DNA of 64,000 nt, taken from NCBI GenBank assembly GCA_009741485.1, contig CM019236.1, positions 29,638,232-29,702,231 on the forward strand. Reading direction: 5' to 3'. Below are positions 13,930 through 25,125 of the stretch, piece after piece; within the stretch, counting starts at the first letter, position 1, and every line of letters begins with the position of its first letter. The notes under the pieces are model-generated. The model saw only the letters and a list, made by a program, of their open reading frames with translations. It was not told the origin of the DNA and made no database searches. The stretch is from Malurus cyaneus samueli. Taxonomy: Eukaryota; Chordata; Aves; Passeriformes; Maluridae. Made by a program: the position numbers and the translations under genes.

Positions 13930-14530
13930 TCAGCACACCCGGGGGGATCCCCGCCAAGCCTGCCCAGGGCTCCCCTCTGCAGCTCGGCGCACACCCCGGC
14001 AGCAGTGCCGGACGGAGGTGCAAGGATGCAGGCAGCCCCAGGGGCCCGGCCGAGCTGAGGGGCCCGGCCGTGCTGAGGCCGCCGCCGCCCCGCCATTCCC
14101 GCCCTCCCGCCGCCCGGCCCCGCGCGCGCGCCGCTCCGGGGCTCGGGGTCGCGCGCGCCGCCCCCCGCCCGGGACGCGGCGGAACCAACCGTTGGCTTCC
14201 GCCGCTCCAGCCGCGCGTGCGCGCTCCCGCGCCCCGGCGGGCGGGCCGCGCCGGCAGGGAGGGAGGGAGCGGCGGAGGCAGAGCCCCCTTCGAACCGCCC
14301 GGCCCGACCTCGGCTGCTCTTCGGGCCGGGCGACGTGGCGTCCCGCCTCGTCTCGTATGCGAGAGGCATTGCGGGCGGCAGGCCGGGTCTGTACCCGCCC
14401 TGCGCGGGCGGAGGAGCAGCTCTGAAGGGTGGTCTACCCTGCCCGGTGTAAAACCCGTGTGACCGAAACGCCTGTGGCTAAGCAGCCGCTTTTCCCGGGG
14501 GCTGGAGCTCGCTGTCACGGGCCCGTTCAT
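13930..14530 (-). promoter_or_regulatory. ZDHHC21: CpG island, likely ZDHHC21 promoter
   Basis: Sharp block of GC-rich, CpG-dense DNA in an AT-rich setting, with several GC boxes, GCC trinucleotide runs near 14078, an NRF1-like GCGCGTGCGC at 14213-14222 and an ETS core (CGGAAG on the minus strand) at 14196-14201. No TATA box is evident, as usual for a housekeeping promoter. It lies about 6.5 kb upstream of the first coding exon of ZDHHC21 on the minus strand, the only gene it plausibly serves here. Long open frames inside it on both strands are an expected effect of GC richness. The exact start site and first exon cannot be set. Confidence 0.8.
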
Positions 14531-14989
14531 GAGCGCAGACTTTGGTCAGCGTGAGCCTTTCTCAGTCTTTCATTTCTGCAGCATCCCCCTGCAATCCCTG
14601 ACAAAACGTGACCGCTGCGGGTGCATGAGGCCTCTGCCTCAATCTCCAGACTGCTGCTAGGAGAATCTGGCCTCATAGTATGAAGTGGTATGAACTCTAG
14701 TAAAACCTCGTGCTAGCCTTCTTAAGAGATACTTATTTTTCCTCATGTACTGCATGACCATGTTTCATGATAACTGAAGGGCCCCAGCTCGCTGCGAGGA
14801 GAAAGACATCCCCCACCTTGCAGATGAGGATCTTTTGTGTCTCTCAATCTTAAGGCATTCATGAAGAAGAAAGGTTCCCCTGGGACTTTGCATCTTTTGA
14901 TGCAAAGACAGCATCAAAATCACAGTCCTTTCAACAGCCCTGCAAAACCGTTCTGTTATCTGGCATCATAGGTAGCTGTAGCAAGACCA

Positions 14990-15250
14990 ACTCCAAGGAC
15001 AATCAACAAAGAATCATGTGTGGTGACTGCCATAGATTTATTGATGTTTTACAGCATAATAGCATGAATATGGGTTACATAGTGAGTGGTCAAATCATGT
15101 TGTATGTGAATGCATGGAAGGTATAAAAGCCACTTGTTAAATACATTCACTGTGGACTGACTTGAATGGGATACTTCATGCTCATAAATAAAGAATTACT
15201 ATTGTAATTCTGTGCTTTTCATCCTGTCTTCTCTCCTTCATCAGTACAGA
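14990..15250 (+). mobile_element. Possible solo LTR fragment
   Basis: A TATAAAAG box at 15122-15129 is followed 58 bases later by AATAAA at 15187-15192 and then a short T/C-rich tail. This TATA-then-polyadenylation-signal spacing is typical of the U3-R part of an LTR. I do not recognise the family, and no clear target-site duplication was found, so boundaries are approximate. A chance arrangement or a retroposed 3' end are alternatives. Confidence 0.35.
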
Positions 15251-17990
15251 GAGGTGCAATACTTTCATGATATTCGGGTACCCTGCTGTGCTGTGCCCCT
15301 TGCTCACATAGGGCCCTTAGGTGACCACAGAAGCCAATCTTTGTTTTAAAATGATAATACAGACCACAAAGGATTAGCTGTGGCTAAGAGCCACAGACAG
15401 CTTGTAATGGACAAAATTTTCAGTGTTCCCAGCTGGGAATCATGCCTTGAGCACCCACTGCTGATGAACATATATGATCTCTTGGCTACCTAAAGGTATC
15501 CCATCTGTCTGAGTGGCATAGTTCCCACTGTAAATTGATGGGCTCTCACCCTGGAGCATTTTTCCTTCGCGATGATGGATGAAATGGATAAAGGGTAATT
15601 TTGTGAACACCACCAATGCAGAAAATGCTTCTTTTTTTCCAACCGTATTCTTCCTAAAACTTAACCATAATGTGATTATTCTGGGAAAAAAAATAACCCA
15701 AATAGTCAGGTTAGTGTTTAGGTAGTTTTCAAGTTTTGTCAAGAATTTTGGACCTTGTTCTGGTTTGTATGTCCACTGTTTTCTGTTACACAGGGCAATT
15801 GTTAATGTTGTTCAACCTTAAGTTGCTTTGACCTGAATATAGATATTCATAGCAGAAACTGGAGGTTGAAACTGGAAGGACAAGGAAATATGTTCCAGGT
15901 AAACCAGAAGAGAGCAGTTCTCAAGAACAACCTATATATCTCCATAGGAACAGGTAACACTGAAAATAATAGACATATTAATTAGACTGTTAAAAACAAG
16001 GGGAAAAGAATGACTGAAAAAGTTATTGTTTTATAAATATTTCTAAATATCAAAAAGCAGCCTCTGGGTCTATTCCATGACAAATTTCTTATATGTATTT
16101 ATGCATGTATGTAAAAGACCTAATAAGCTGAGAAAACTTTTTACTGATTTGAAGAATAAATTTTGATGGGGAAAAAACCAGAACAGTCAAGAAGTTTAAG
16201 GGAAACAATGGGCTTGGGAAGTATAATGGAAATATAAGCAAAGAAAATAGTATGATCAAAGAAAGCTTCATGTAGAATGAAAAAGAATCAGTATTATTAT
16301 TTTCTATTTGAATATTTGGATTTTACATTTCTATAGTATTATGCTGATAATGGCCAGTCTTCAGAGCTGTAGTCTGGCCAGACAGGTTGTATTTTTCTCT
16401 TTTCTGCTTAGGGATGCCCAGAGTGATCGCAGGTTGTGGAACAAGGGCAGTGGTCATTTCTGGCTTAGCTGGCAGGACAGCAGTCACCTTTTGGTAATGC
16501 TTTTTTTTGAGGAAGCACATTGCTGGAAGAAAAGCAGGCAGTTGTATGCTGTACTTTCCAATTGAAAAGTCTTGGCTTGTAGATGTTACCTGACTCTTGC
16601 CAGAATATCAAATCTTGATAGAAAATGAGTCTTTTTGGTGAACTCCACTCCTAATAAAAAACATACCTATGGGAAATTCTGACTTTGCATAATATGGATT
16701 TTACATAAAATCCAATATGGATGTATAACACAAAGATTATTAGAGGTCTGCAAAATTATTCACCTTTTTCAGTGCTGAATATTGCACAATGGCATAGAAT
16801 TCCTCTTGGAGTTTCTGATGTCTGTGTTGTGTTGTTGTTGCTGTTTATAAATTACCACAGGAGCCACCAGCTGTCGTCCTATAAATTTTATTGGCACTCT
16901 GTAAATATTAAATCAGCCTGCTAAAATCAAGCCATGTGCAGTAACAGCTGAGGCTCTGCTATAGAGTGCACATGCAGGAGAGAGGTGTGTGATTCCCACG
17001 ATTCTTACGGCTTATAAGCCCTTTGCTTCATGAGGCTGCTTTCCAGGATTCATTTTGAGCTTAATTGTGCCCCTTGACTAATGTGCAGAATGGGCGTTCT
17101 TTGTGCACAGGTACATCCTGAGCTGACAAATCAGCCTTCTCAGCAGTATTCAGTTTCTTGGGTCCTTCTAAAATGTGCAATTTTCCTGCAAAAACACTTC
17201 ATTGCTCACTTTCATGTAGAAAACTCTAGAATGGGAGCAGAATTCTTGATATCTTGAAGATCTATGTCATGAAGACAAATGTCTGTGTCAGTGAAACAGC
17301 ATGCTGTAACAAAACCTGTTGTGACCCAGAAGTTTTGTCAGTCGCAATGTAATATACTGAGGATGAGGCTGTAGATGTCAAAGGAAAGTGTGTCTCAGGC
17401 TCAATTTTCTCTTTCTTCGTAATCAGAAAAATCAAAGGCAAGGTATGTTTTCCAATCTGCCTGCCTCAATAGAAGATGTGGTGAAAGCTACTAGTCCTGC
17501 AACCCAGATAAATTACATGGGGTATTAAGGAAGTAGTCTCTGTAGGTCTCTTTAGGGGTACGGGCAGTAGTCTAATTTAGGGTGTTAATTTTCATCTTAG
17601 GCACTTCAGCAGTGTGGCAAGTTCTGCTTGGATAGTGTCCCAGTATTACCTCTTCTAATGCCTCTCCTCCTCCAAGAGTTGCTGTCTAAAGACGAGGCAG
17701 AGTAACAGACTGTTTGAATGTTCCACATCATTGAAATGTGAGATGAGTTTGAAGAAGCTTCAGCAGATACTCCCTTGTCAGAAGAAAGCTTAAGTACATG
17801 CCTGCTCGGTTTGAACCACCAACTGTGAGCTGCAGGCACCAGCAGAACATCAGATTAAATGACTGGTAAAAAGCAGGCAAATGAAAATGCCTGAGAAAAG
17901 CACTTAGAAAAACACTAGGCTAGCCCTGACAATTTTTTCTTTATTATGTATTGTTGTTATTGTTACTCATCATTAGCATTGTTGTTGTTA

Positions 17991-17993
17991 TAC

Positions 17994-18029
<36 letters not shown>

Positions 18030-18121
18030 TTATTTATTATTATTATTATTATTTATTATTATTATTATTATTATTTATTATTATTATTATTATTTATATT
18101 TCTTATTATTACTATTTTATT
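17991..18121. repeat. (TTA)n microsatellite
   Basis: About 130 bp of TTA/ATT repeats with periodic extra T (TATTTATT) interruptions that reset the phase. Plus-strand frames through it read as runs of isoleucine, tyrosine or leucine and are not genes. The interruptions suggest an old locus, though the length still makes it a good candidate for length polymorphism. Confidence 0.97.
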
Positions 18122-18529
18122 AGCTTCTGGTTAATTTTTTGCTTTTCAAGTTAAAATTATTTTTGGGGATGCCATGAAGCCTGAGCCACTGTAAACAGGA
18201 CAGTTTTGTTCTCAATGAGGACAGTTAGTTTTTATGAATATTCTTGTAGTAGGGTCAGCTACAGTTCAGAATCCCCATTCTTTCTTACTTGAACAGAGGA
18301 AGTGTGCACAGTGTCAGGGAATGATTCCGAGTTAACTGAAGTTGGGAGTTGCATCCCAGATATTCAAGGAGTTAGATTTAGCACAACAGAAAATGCAAAA
18401 TATTTGTAATTCATTACCAGTGTTTCCTGTTTCTACTTGTAAACTGTCTGATGGAGGACCCAAAGTAGCCCCAACTTCACACCTCTTAAAAATGCACCCT
18501 CTGCACAGCACATACTTCTGGGTGCAGGA

Positions 18530-20062
18530 TTTGTTGCTCAAGATGGATCCCTACAAATCTGATGGGATTCATCCAAAAATCATCTAAGGGCTGGCTGATT
18601 CCATTGCAAAGCCTCTCTCAATGATTTTAGAGCAGTCTTGTGAATCCAGAACAGTCCCAGCTGAGTGGAAGCTGGAGAATATTGTCTAATTTTTAAGAAG
18701 GGCAAGACAGAGGATCCCAGAAATCACAGTCCTGACAGTCTCACTTGAGAGCCTGGTAAAGTTATAGAGAAGATTATTGTGGGAGGTATTTAATACACCT
18801 GAAGGACAACGCAGTCATTGGTCACAGCCAACATATCTCCATGAGGAAAATTCCTGCTTCCCAAACCTGATTTCCTTTTATGACAAGGTAACACACTCTG
18901 TTGATCAAGGGGAACCAGTTAATGTGATCTTTTGGGATTTCAGTAAAGCTTTTGATATTGTCTCTCACAGGATCCTTCTGGATAAAATGTGCAGCACAGC
19001 TGGATAAACACAGCATGTGGTGGGTGAGCAGCGGCTCACGAGTCGGACACAAGGGGTTACAATGAGTGGGGTGACAATGACAGCCTGGGGATCTGTCACT
19101 GGTGGGGCTCCACAGGGCTCCATCCTCAGCCCTGTGCTCTTCCACATCTTCATAAATAACTTGGATGCACGACTGGGAGGGATACTGAGAAGGTTCACAG
19201 ATGATACAAAATTGGGAGGAGCTGTTGGCTCTCTGGAGGGCAGGGAGGCTCTGCAGAGAGACCTCAACAAACCAGGGGTCAGGGCAATCACCAGCCATGT
19301 GAAATTCAACACAAGGTGCCAGAGTCTGCACCTGGGATGGGGCAGCCCTGGATGTACAGACAGACTGGGGAGTGAGGTGCTGGAGAGCAGCACCATGGAA
19401 AGGGACCTGGGGGTCCTGGTCAGTGGCCAGTTGACCATGAGCCATTGTGCCCTGGTAGCCAGGAGGGCCAAGCGTGTCCTGGGGGGCATCAGACACAGCA
19501 TCACAGCCGGGCAAGGGAGGGGATTGTCCCGCTCTGCTCTGACCTGGGGCTGCCTCACCTTAGTATGGCATACTGTTTTAGTCACCTTAATATGAGAAAT
19601 ATATTATTAGAGAGCGTCCAGAGGAAGGCAACAAAAATAGTGAAGGGCCTTGAGGAGAAACCATATGAGAAGCGCCTGAGTTTACTTGGTTTGTTCAGCC
19701 TGCAGAAGAGAAGACTGAGGGCAGACCTCATTTTGGTTGACAGCTTCCTTGTGAAGGAAAAGGGAGGGGCAGACTCTCATCTCTGTGGTGACCAGAGACA
19801 GTAAATGGCTTGAAGCTGAGTCAGGGGAGGTTTAGGTCGGACATTTGGAAAGGTTCTTCCTCCAGAGGGTGGTTGGGCTCGGAACGGGCTCCCCAGGGAA
19901 GTGGTCACAGCACCAGTCTGACAGGGTTCGAGAAGCATTTGGACAATGCTCTCAGGCACATCGTGTGACTCTTGGGGATAGTGCTGTGCAGGGCCAGGAG
20001 CTGGACTCAATAATCCTTACGGGTCCCTTCCAACTCAGTATACTATGTGTTTTTGTGATCCT
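18530..20062 (+). mobile_element. CR1 LINE, 3' portion with reverse-transcriptase remnant
   Basis: Plus-strand CR1 running to its true 3' end: the last ~60 bases are the conserved GGGTCCCTTCCAACTC region plus a degenerate ATTCTATG-like tail (TATACTATGTG..TGTGATCC). Translated pieces include FWDFSKAFDIVSHRILLDKM near 18930-18990 and RFTDDTKLGG near 19190-19220, where the usual catalytic FADD is FTDD. The pieces lie in different frames with stops between, so it is inactive. It is strongly 5'-truncated, the normal state of CR1. Sequence from about 18340 may belong to the same insertion but is too diverged to say. Confidence 0.93.
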
Positions 20063-23000
20063 AAACAAGATTATGCAGCTGTACAGACTGGCAGAGAGCT
20101 TCTATCTGAGTAAGGAGTTTTGTTTTGTTCTTGTAGCAAGGGGTGAGTGAGTACATTTAGGAAAAAGAACTGCAAGAGATTTCACCACTTGCCAGTAAAA
20201 TCTAGTCAGCTGAAAACCATGGGGTTAGTTGTGAGTGTTTCATAGATGGTGAACAAAGTACCAAGCACAGCATGAAGTGCAGCTTCAGAGACTTTTCCCT
20301 GGACTATATGGTTGTGCAGAATTCTGTGAGAGTTTGATGTAACCCTGGTGTTTGATGTGTTTACAGGCATGGTTGCATTAACAAGTGAGTGAAAATTTAT
20401 TTTGCTAAAAAAAAAAAAAAAACCAGCACTGCTCTTCAATTATTTTCTACTTAAAGTACACCCATTTGGAAAAGAGACAGTAGGACAAATGAAATGGCAG
20501 AAGCATAGAGACTCTGCTTTGGAATTTATCTGAATTTTCAGAGAGCTCTACACCTATTGCTTAGTCTTGTTCTGTCAGATAGGTTTGCACAAGGAGTGCT
20601 CTAAAATAGGTCACTTAGACTGTTAGCATAGGTGCACTGGAAGAGCTTTCGTTACAGAAAGCACGCAAGCTCTGAGCGGACAAAACTAGAGTTTGTTGAT
20701 ATAATGTTACTACTGAAAGCATCCATGTAGTGTTACGGATCATATCCCTCACCTGTGTGATCCGTAATGTTCTGCTTGTAGGGGCCATCACTATGCTGAG
20801 AGAGCAAAATCCTGTTAGTCCCTGGATACAACATATTCCTAATATGGATTTTTTAAAGGCTGAGAAATCTGATCCAATTAACACATTGATTGATTTTGCA
20901 GAATAGTGTGCTAATTACATGCAACCAGTCATTGCTGGGTTAATTAAACATGCATCCAAAAAACCTACAGCACTAATCTAATTAGCAATTACTACAGCTG
21001 TCATTACCTCTTTTCACCTATTTTTAAGCTGTGTAAATTCACACTAAGAATCTCATCCTGTGAACTCCTTTCATGAACAGCTTTCTTTGACTGCAATAAT
21101 GCTTCAGCATGGAGAAGGGGCTTTAAAAATTAGGCTGAATATTTTGCAGTCCACAATATTATTTCAGTTCAGCCATCCTCATGATAAACTCATAGCAGAT
21201 CAGTCAGTTTTGTCAAAATTACAAAACTGGAAGTTTTTTCTTTTTAATTGACACATTATTTTACTGGGAGCATATATAGATCCTACCTTCATGTGGTTAT
21301 CTGTAAGTATCAAACCTAAAAACCTATTTGCATTTCAGAAAACAAAAAGGAAAATGTGGATGAACATTCTTATTTATTCAGACAGCTTTAAAACATGAGC
21401 CAAATATTCTGAGTAAAACATCTCAGAACACTTCACTTTTTCAGATATGAAAAAAGTCATCAGTAAAGAAAAAAAATTGAGAACTTTAATGCTTTATGTG
21501 CTTTTCTTCCTTAGACTTGATTAAGAATGAACACCAGTTTTCGCACATAATACAGGGTTTATAAGACCGTGATAACTAGTTACTTGGAATGACATCAAAT
21601 ATCATAACATATAAAGAGCCATATATAGTTACACATCAGTCCTTCATGTAAATTAATAGAGAGAAGACTTTCTTCTGTTTTAATGTGCAATTTTTATTAT
21701 TTAAAAACAGGTATATGTATAATGAAAGCTTACTATATACTAATTTTCAGTTCTGAGTGACCTGCAGAAGCTTCAGATTCAGTATCAGAACATAATTCAG
21801 ATGCAAATTTTAGTAAATATTCAACATGGTCTTTGCACTCCAAAGCCAAGCTGTACATATTTTCTGACAGAATATTAAGATATTTCTAATACCATTGCAA
21901 ATCAAATACAAGGAATCATTAAACCAGCTCTTGAATGTGACCAGCTAAGTCAATAGTGATTTCCAGTACCCTAAAAAAGAGCTGTGACAGTTTAACAACA
22001 GTGGCCTAGGTCTGAGAGCAGATTCCCAGAGGACTGAAAAAACTGGCTTAGAAAACTGCTGAACTCTAGTTGTTGGAAGCTGATCTGTCTGGTGTGCCAG
22101 GTCTGCAAGAGAAATCCAGAGAGAAGCAGCTGGAGAAAGCAGGAAAGCTAGCAGTTTGGCTAACAGCTGCTAATGCTGTTGCCTAGCAGAAGACTCTGGC
22201 TCTTCCTAGCAGAGTTCTCTCAGCTACTCCTGTAAAGCTGTTAAGGTATTGCTATGATAATAAAGTCCTTCTCAAATTTTCTGTCACACAAATGCCTTTT
22301 CTTCTTTAAGTATTTCATTAGACTGGAAAATGTGCATTGTCTTTCCACAGTGAATTTAAATAATAACAACAATGCATTCATCTTTGGTATTTTCTGTAGG
22401 AGTATAGCATTTTTAATGTATTTTTCTTCTGTAATTGAATACTGAGTAAAAATAGAGGTGCAGAGTGAATGCAGGCATGTGGAAAAGAGAGCAAGGGATT
22501 TCTATGGCAAAATATCCTTTGCAACTATTGTCTATCTGTTGGTGTAAATTGTGTGGTATATTAGTTTTCAATGAGAGCTGAACTCCAACTAGGAGCAATC
22601 AGTATGGCATTAACTAGTCACAAACTTTCTATGTACCGCATGTCCCGTTATGTTTTACACTGTCCAGCCATTATCTTGATGTAAAAGTAGACCTGCTTTT
22701 GCAAGGAGCAGACTAAAATCTCATCTTTGTTGCCAGTCCATCTATTTTGGCACACCCTGCAAGCAAAGGCAATGAGAACAAGCCAACATTCGTTTTTTCC
22801 ACAAAAAATCAAGTCAGTTGTTCAGCCTTTGTTTACTAGCATCCTAGAAACAGTAATAGGAAGGGTGAAAAGATTTTTAAAGTTTTCCCTTGTTAAAATA
22901 AGGCCTTTACAAATAAGCCTAGTAATTTCATCTCATTTTCCTTAGCAGCTGTAAGGAAACATCTGTTACATTTTATGTATAGTTATTGTTGAAACAGAGA

Positions 23001-23092
23001 TCATGTAGAAAGTCTACATTTTTAATACTTTTGTGCACCAGAGTGATGACAGCAGGTTTGGGTTTTTTCATTGGAAAATTCTTACGATCAAG
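20063..23092. other. CER1 3' flank
   Basis: No exon or named transposon. A 17-base A run lies near 20408. A variant polyadenylation signal ATTAAA (minus strand) at 23021-23026, 67 bases after the CER1 stop, could end a short 3' UTR, but longer 3' UTRs are equally possible. Confidence 0.45.
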
Positions 23093-23386
23093 TTAATTGT
23101 GCTCATGTACATTTGCGTACAAGTCTGACAGTAGAGATCCAATTGCAGGGGTTTTAATCTTCCGAGTTTCACATTTACACTCTTCTACAATCATGATTTC
23201 TTTGACCACTGGAACAGAATCAGTGCAGTTGAGATCCAGGCGCTTCATAGAGAACTTGCTGGGCAAGCAATGAGAACAAAAGGTATAAAGATGATCTTCT
23301 GAACCAGGAACATGAAAGGAACTACATTTTCCAAAACAGAGATTGTTCTGTACTGTTACCTTCTCGCAGCTGTTATGAGTAACACC
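23093..23386 (-). CDS. CER1: CER1 exon 2, cystine-knot domain
   Basis: 294 nt, residues 177-273 and a TAA stop. Acceptor is TTTCTGTTTCAG. Contains CFGKCSSFHVPG, FCSHCLP and EECKCE, the signature spacing of the CER1 knot. Confidence 0.97.
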   Translation of the reverse strand, partial: GVTHNSCEKVTVQNNLCFGKCSSFHVPGSEDHLYTFCSHCLPSKFSMKRLDLNCTDSVPVVKEIMIVEECKCETRKIKTPAIGSLLSDLYANVHEHN

Positions 23387-24777
23387 CTGAAACAGAAAGC
23401 AGTTTAAGGTTTCTGGTAAAGAAACAGTCTATGGACTTCACTAGAAGGCATGAATGGAAAAAAAAAGCACTACACTTTATTCTTAGAAATAGTGCACAGG
23501 CAACATGTATGTACATATATCTGTGTGAAATAAATTTAGTTCTGTATACTAAAAGACATGGTCCTTTACAGACTTGGATTACAGAAATACTGAGAATAGG
23601 TGGTAACTTGCAAGGAATAGAGCACTTTCACCCATACTGTTTGCTTGTCTTGATGTTACAATATGACAGAATGGCTTCATCTATCCATGCAATTTGCCAG
23701 TCCTTGGTAATTCTTAACACAAAATTAAACATAAGCATCAGTTTTATTATTAGTAGAGGAGGAAAGAATTCTGCTTAGCTGTAAAAAAACAACTAGCTTC
23801 TCCTGTAAATACTTGTCCTGAGACTGTATATGCAAACACACCTCTGTCTGTGTGTGTGTGTGGGTGTGTGGGTGTGTGTGGGGGGGTGTATACATACACA
23901 CATATATATCTATATATATGAGAGAGAGAGAGATTGTAATTCAGAAATAGTTGAGATATATATTCATTGAGTGAATAATTAGTCATCACTTCCCTGCTTA
24001 CTTAGGCTATGTCAGAATACTTGTGCATAGAAATAATAAATAACTCTATGAAAATGGAGTGTGCAGCTTTACAGTGCTACAATTTAGCAGTTTGCCTCAT
24101 CAGACTAAGCTTTTTCATCAATCTCTTTCAGCCACTTATCATGGCTGAAGTGTTCTGAAGACCAGTGAAATAGGCCATGTCCCTTTAGCTGCTGATTACA
24201 AGAGACAGGGGAAAAGGCATATTTGTTGATTTTGGATACCTGCTCTTACCTGGGCAAAAGGCAAGGTTCTACAGTTTTCTTGGTGCATTTCATTGGTCTT
24301 GATTGGCAGGACAACCCCTTCAGATGCTGAATTTTTCTTTAACATGAAGTGGTCCCAAAATTTCTTGGCGTCTTTTCTGTAGGGAAATTCAGACTCTCTC
24401 TTGCTGGAATAATGGGGTGGAGAGAAATTTTCCTCTGGAGAGATCTCTCTGGGTGCTGCCCAGGTTCTCAGGTCTTGGTCTGCATGGAGTCCTGCATTGG
24501 GAAGAATAAATCTGGACATTTTTTTCTCCTCTTTCTTCTCATGTCCAGATGCTGTCTGTGGAATTGATACAAAAAAGCTTGGTACTCTCAGGGTCTCATC
24601 AACACCTACTAGGTTCTCGCTTACCAGCTCAGGAGAGCTCTGACTTTCAAATGAATTTTTGTCCTGGTAGAAAAAGTGCTGAAATAGCCTGCTGCTTTTC
24701 CTGTGATTTGAATTTCTCTGTGGCTCTGTGGCTCCAAGACACGAGAGCACTAACATCTGAAGGAGAAGCAGTGACAT
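23093..24777 (-). CDS. CER1: CER1 (Cerberus / Caronte), complete two-exon gene
   Basis: Secreted DAN-family antagonist that binds Nodal, BMP and Wnt ligands outside the cell; in the chick (as Caronte) it takes part in anterior and left-right patterning. Two exons (24250-24777 and 23093-23386) joined by a GT-AG intron in phase 0 give 273 residues, close to the usual 267-272. Residues 1-16 form a leucine-rich signal peptide (MSLLLLQMLVLSCLGA). A poorly conserved basic and serine-rich middle follows, with a sequon at N117. The C-terminal cystine knot holds nine cysteines: C169, C183, C193, C197, C213, C216, C230, C246, C248, the DAN-family pattern of eight knot cysteines plus one extra, and a sequon at N229. 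The start is the first ATG after the TATA box and is followed directly by the signal peptide. No damage is seen. Confidence 0.97.
23387..24249 (-). other. CER1: CER1 intron
   Basis: The only intron of CER1, 863 bp, GT-AG, phase 0, containing a compound microsatellite and nothing else I can name. Confidence 0.9.
23843..23934. repeat. Compound TG/TA/AG microsatellite in CER1 intron
   Basis: About 90 bp of successive TG-rich, G-run, CA/TA and AG dinucleotide blocks. Likely length-variable; part could form Z-DNA (TG tract). Confidence 0.93.
24250..24777 (-). CDS. CER1: CER1 exon 1
   Basis: 528 nt, residues 1-176: signal peptide, variable N-terminal region with a KKFWDHFMLKKNSAS stretch typical of Cerberus/Caronte, and the first knot cysteine (ENCRTLPF). 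GTAAGA donor directly after the CAG codon at 24250. Confidence 0.97.
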
Positions 24778-24836
24778 GATCCTGGAAAGAGCAATCCTGT
24801 AGATCTGCTACTGTTGCAGTGAATGTAGTATGCTAG

Positions 24837-24845
24837 CTTTATATT
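24837..24845 (-). promoter_or_regulatory. CER1: CER1 TATA box
   Basis: On the minus strand the sequence reads AATATAAAG, ending 59 bases before the CER1 ATG. A start site about 30 bases further would leave a ~30-base 5' UTR. There is no CpG island, in keeping with a tightly regulated embryonic gene. Confidence 0.7.
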
Positions 24846-24984
24846 AGAGCCTAGTGTCAGATTGTGGCAGAGAAGAGGAGGGCTCAGGGGAGACCCTGCT
24901 GTGGCTAATTGCATTCATTTACTATAGATTACAATTATGATAGGGGAGTTTGTGCTAATGGAACTCTGCTTTCAATCTGAGTTA

Positions 24985-24996
24985 TGTGTATTAGAA
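24985..24996 (+). promoter_or_regulatory. FOXH1-like site, proximal copy
   Basis: TGTGTATTAGAA, whose first eight bases fit the published FOXH1 consensus TGT(G/T)(G/T)ATT. It lies about 210 bp upstream of the CER1 start codon. CER1 is an established Nodal target and FOXH1 is the Nodal/SMAD cofactor, so function is plausible but inferred. Confidence 0.4.
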
Positions 24997-25113
24997 GCTC
25001 CTATCTAAAATCTAGTAACCCAGGATGTTGTGGAGGACAGAAGGAGTCGACAGGAGGAAATGTTTGGATAAGGTGTCTAGTTTAGGCTGAGGAATTAAGA
25101 AAACATTTGAGGT

Positions 25114-25125
25114 TGTGTATTAGAA
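25114..25125 (+). promoter_or_regulatory. FOXH1-like site, distal copy
   Basis: A second, exactly identical 12-mer on the same strand, 129 bp further upstream. SMAD-type GTCT cores occur nearby, at about 25074 and 25137. Confidence 0.4.

Larger units (their letters stand above)
14531..18529. other. Spacer between ZDHHC21 promoter and CR1
   Basis: Apart from the LTR candidate near 15 kb and the TTA microsatellite near 18 kb, I see no gene, exon or nameable repeat on either strand. Open frames are short and unrelated to known families. Confidence 0.5.

Noticed and set aside
13811..14530. Open frames of up to 239 codons on both strands in the CpG island
   Set aside because: Overlapping Ala/Arg/Pro/Gly-rich frames in all directions are what GC-rich DNA produces; none has a family resemblance or splice context.
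17946..18154. Frames of poly-isoleucine, leucine and tyrosine
   Set aside because: Pure translation of the TTA microsatellite.
18822..19595. Long antisense and alternative frames over the CR1 at 18.5-20 kb
   Set aside because: They are shadows of the CR1 polymerase region; the meaningful sense frames are the LINE remnant.
24196..24249. Extension of CER1 exon 1 into the intron (frame runs to 24196)
   Set aside because: A clear GTAAGA donor at 24249 and the cystine-knot exon at 23093-23386 show that translation continues by splicing; the intronic extension is read-through.
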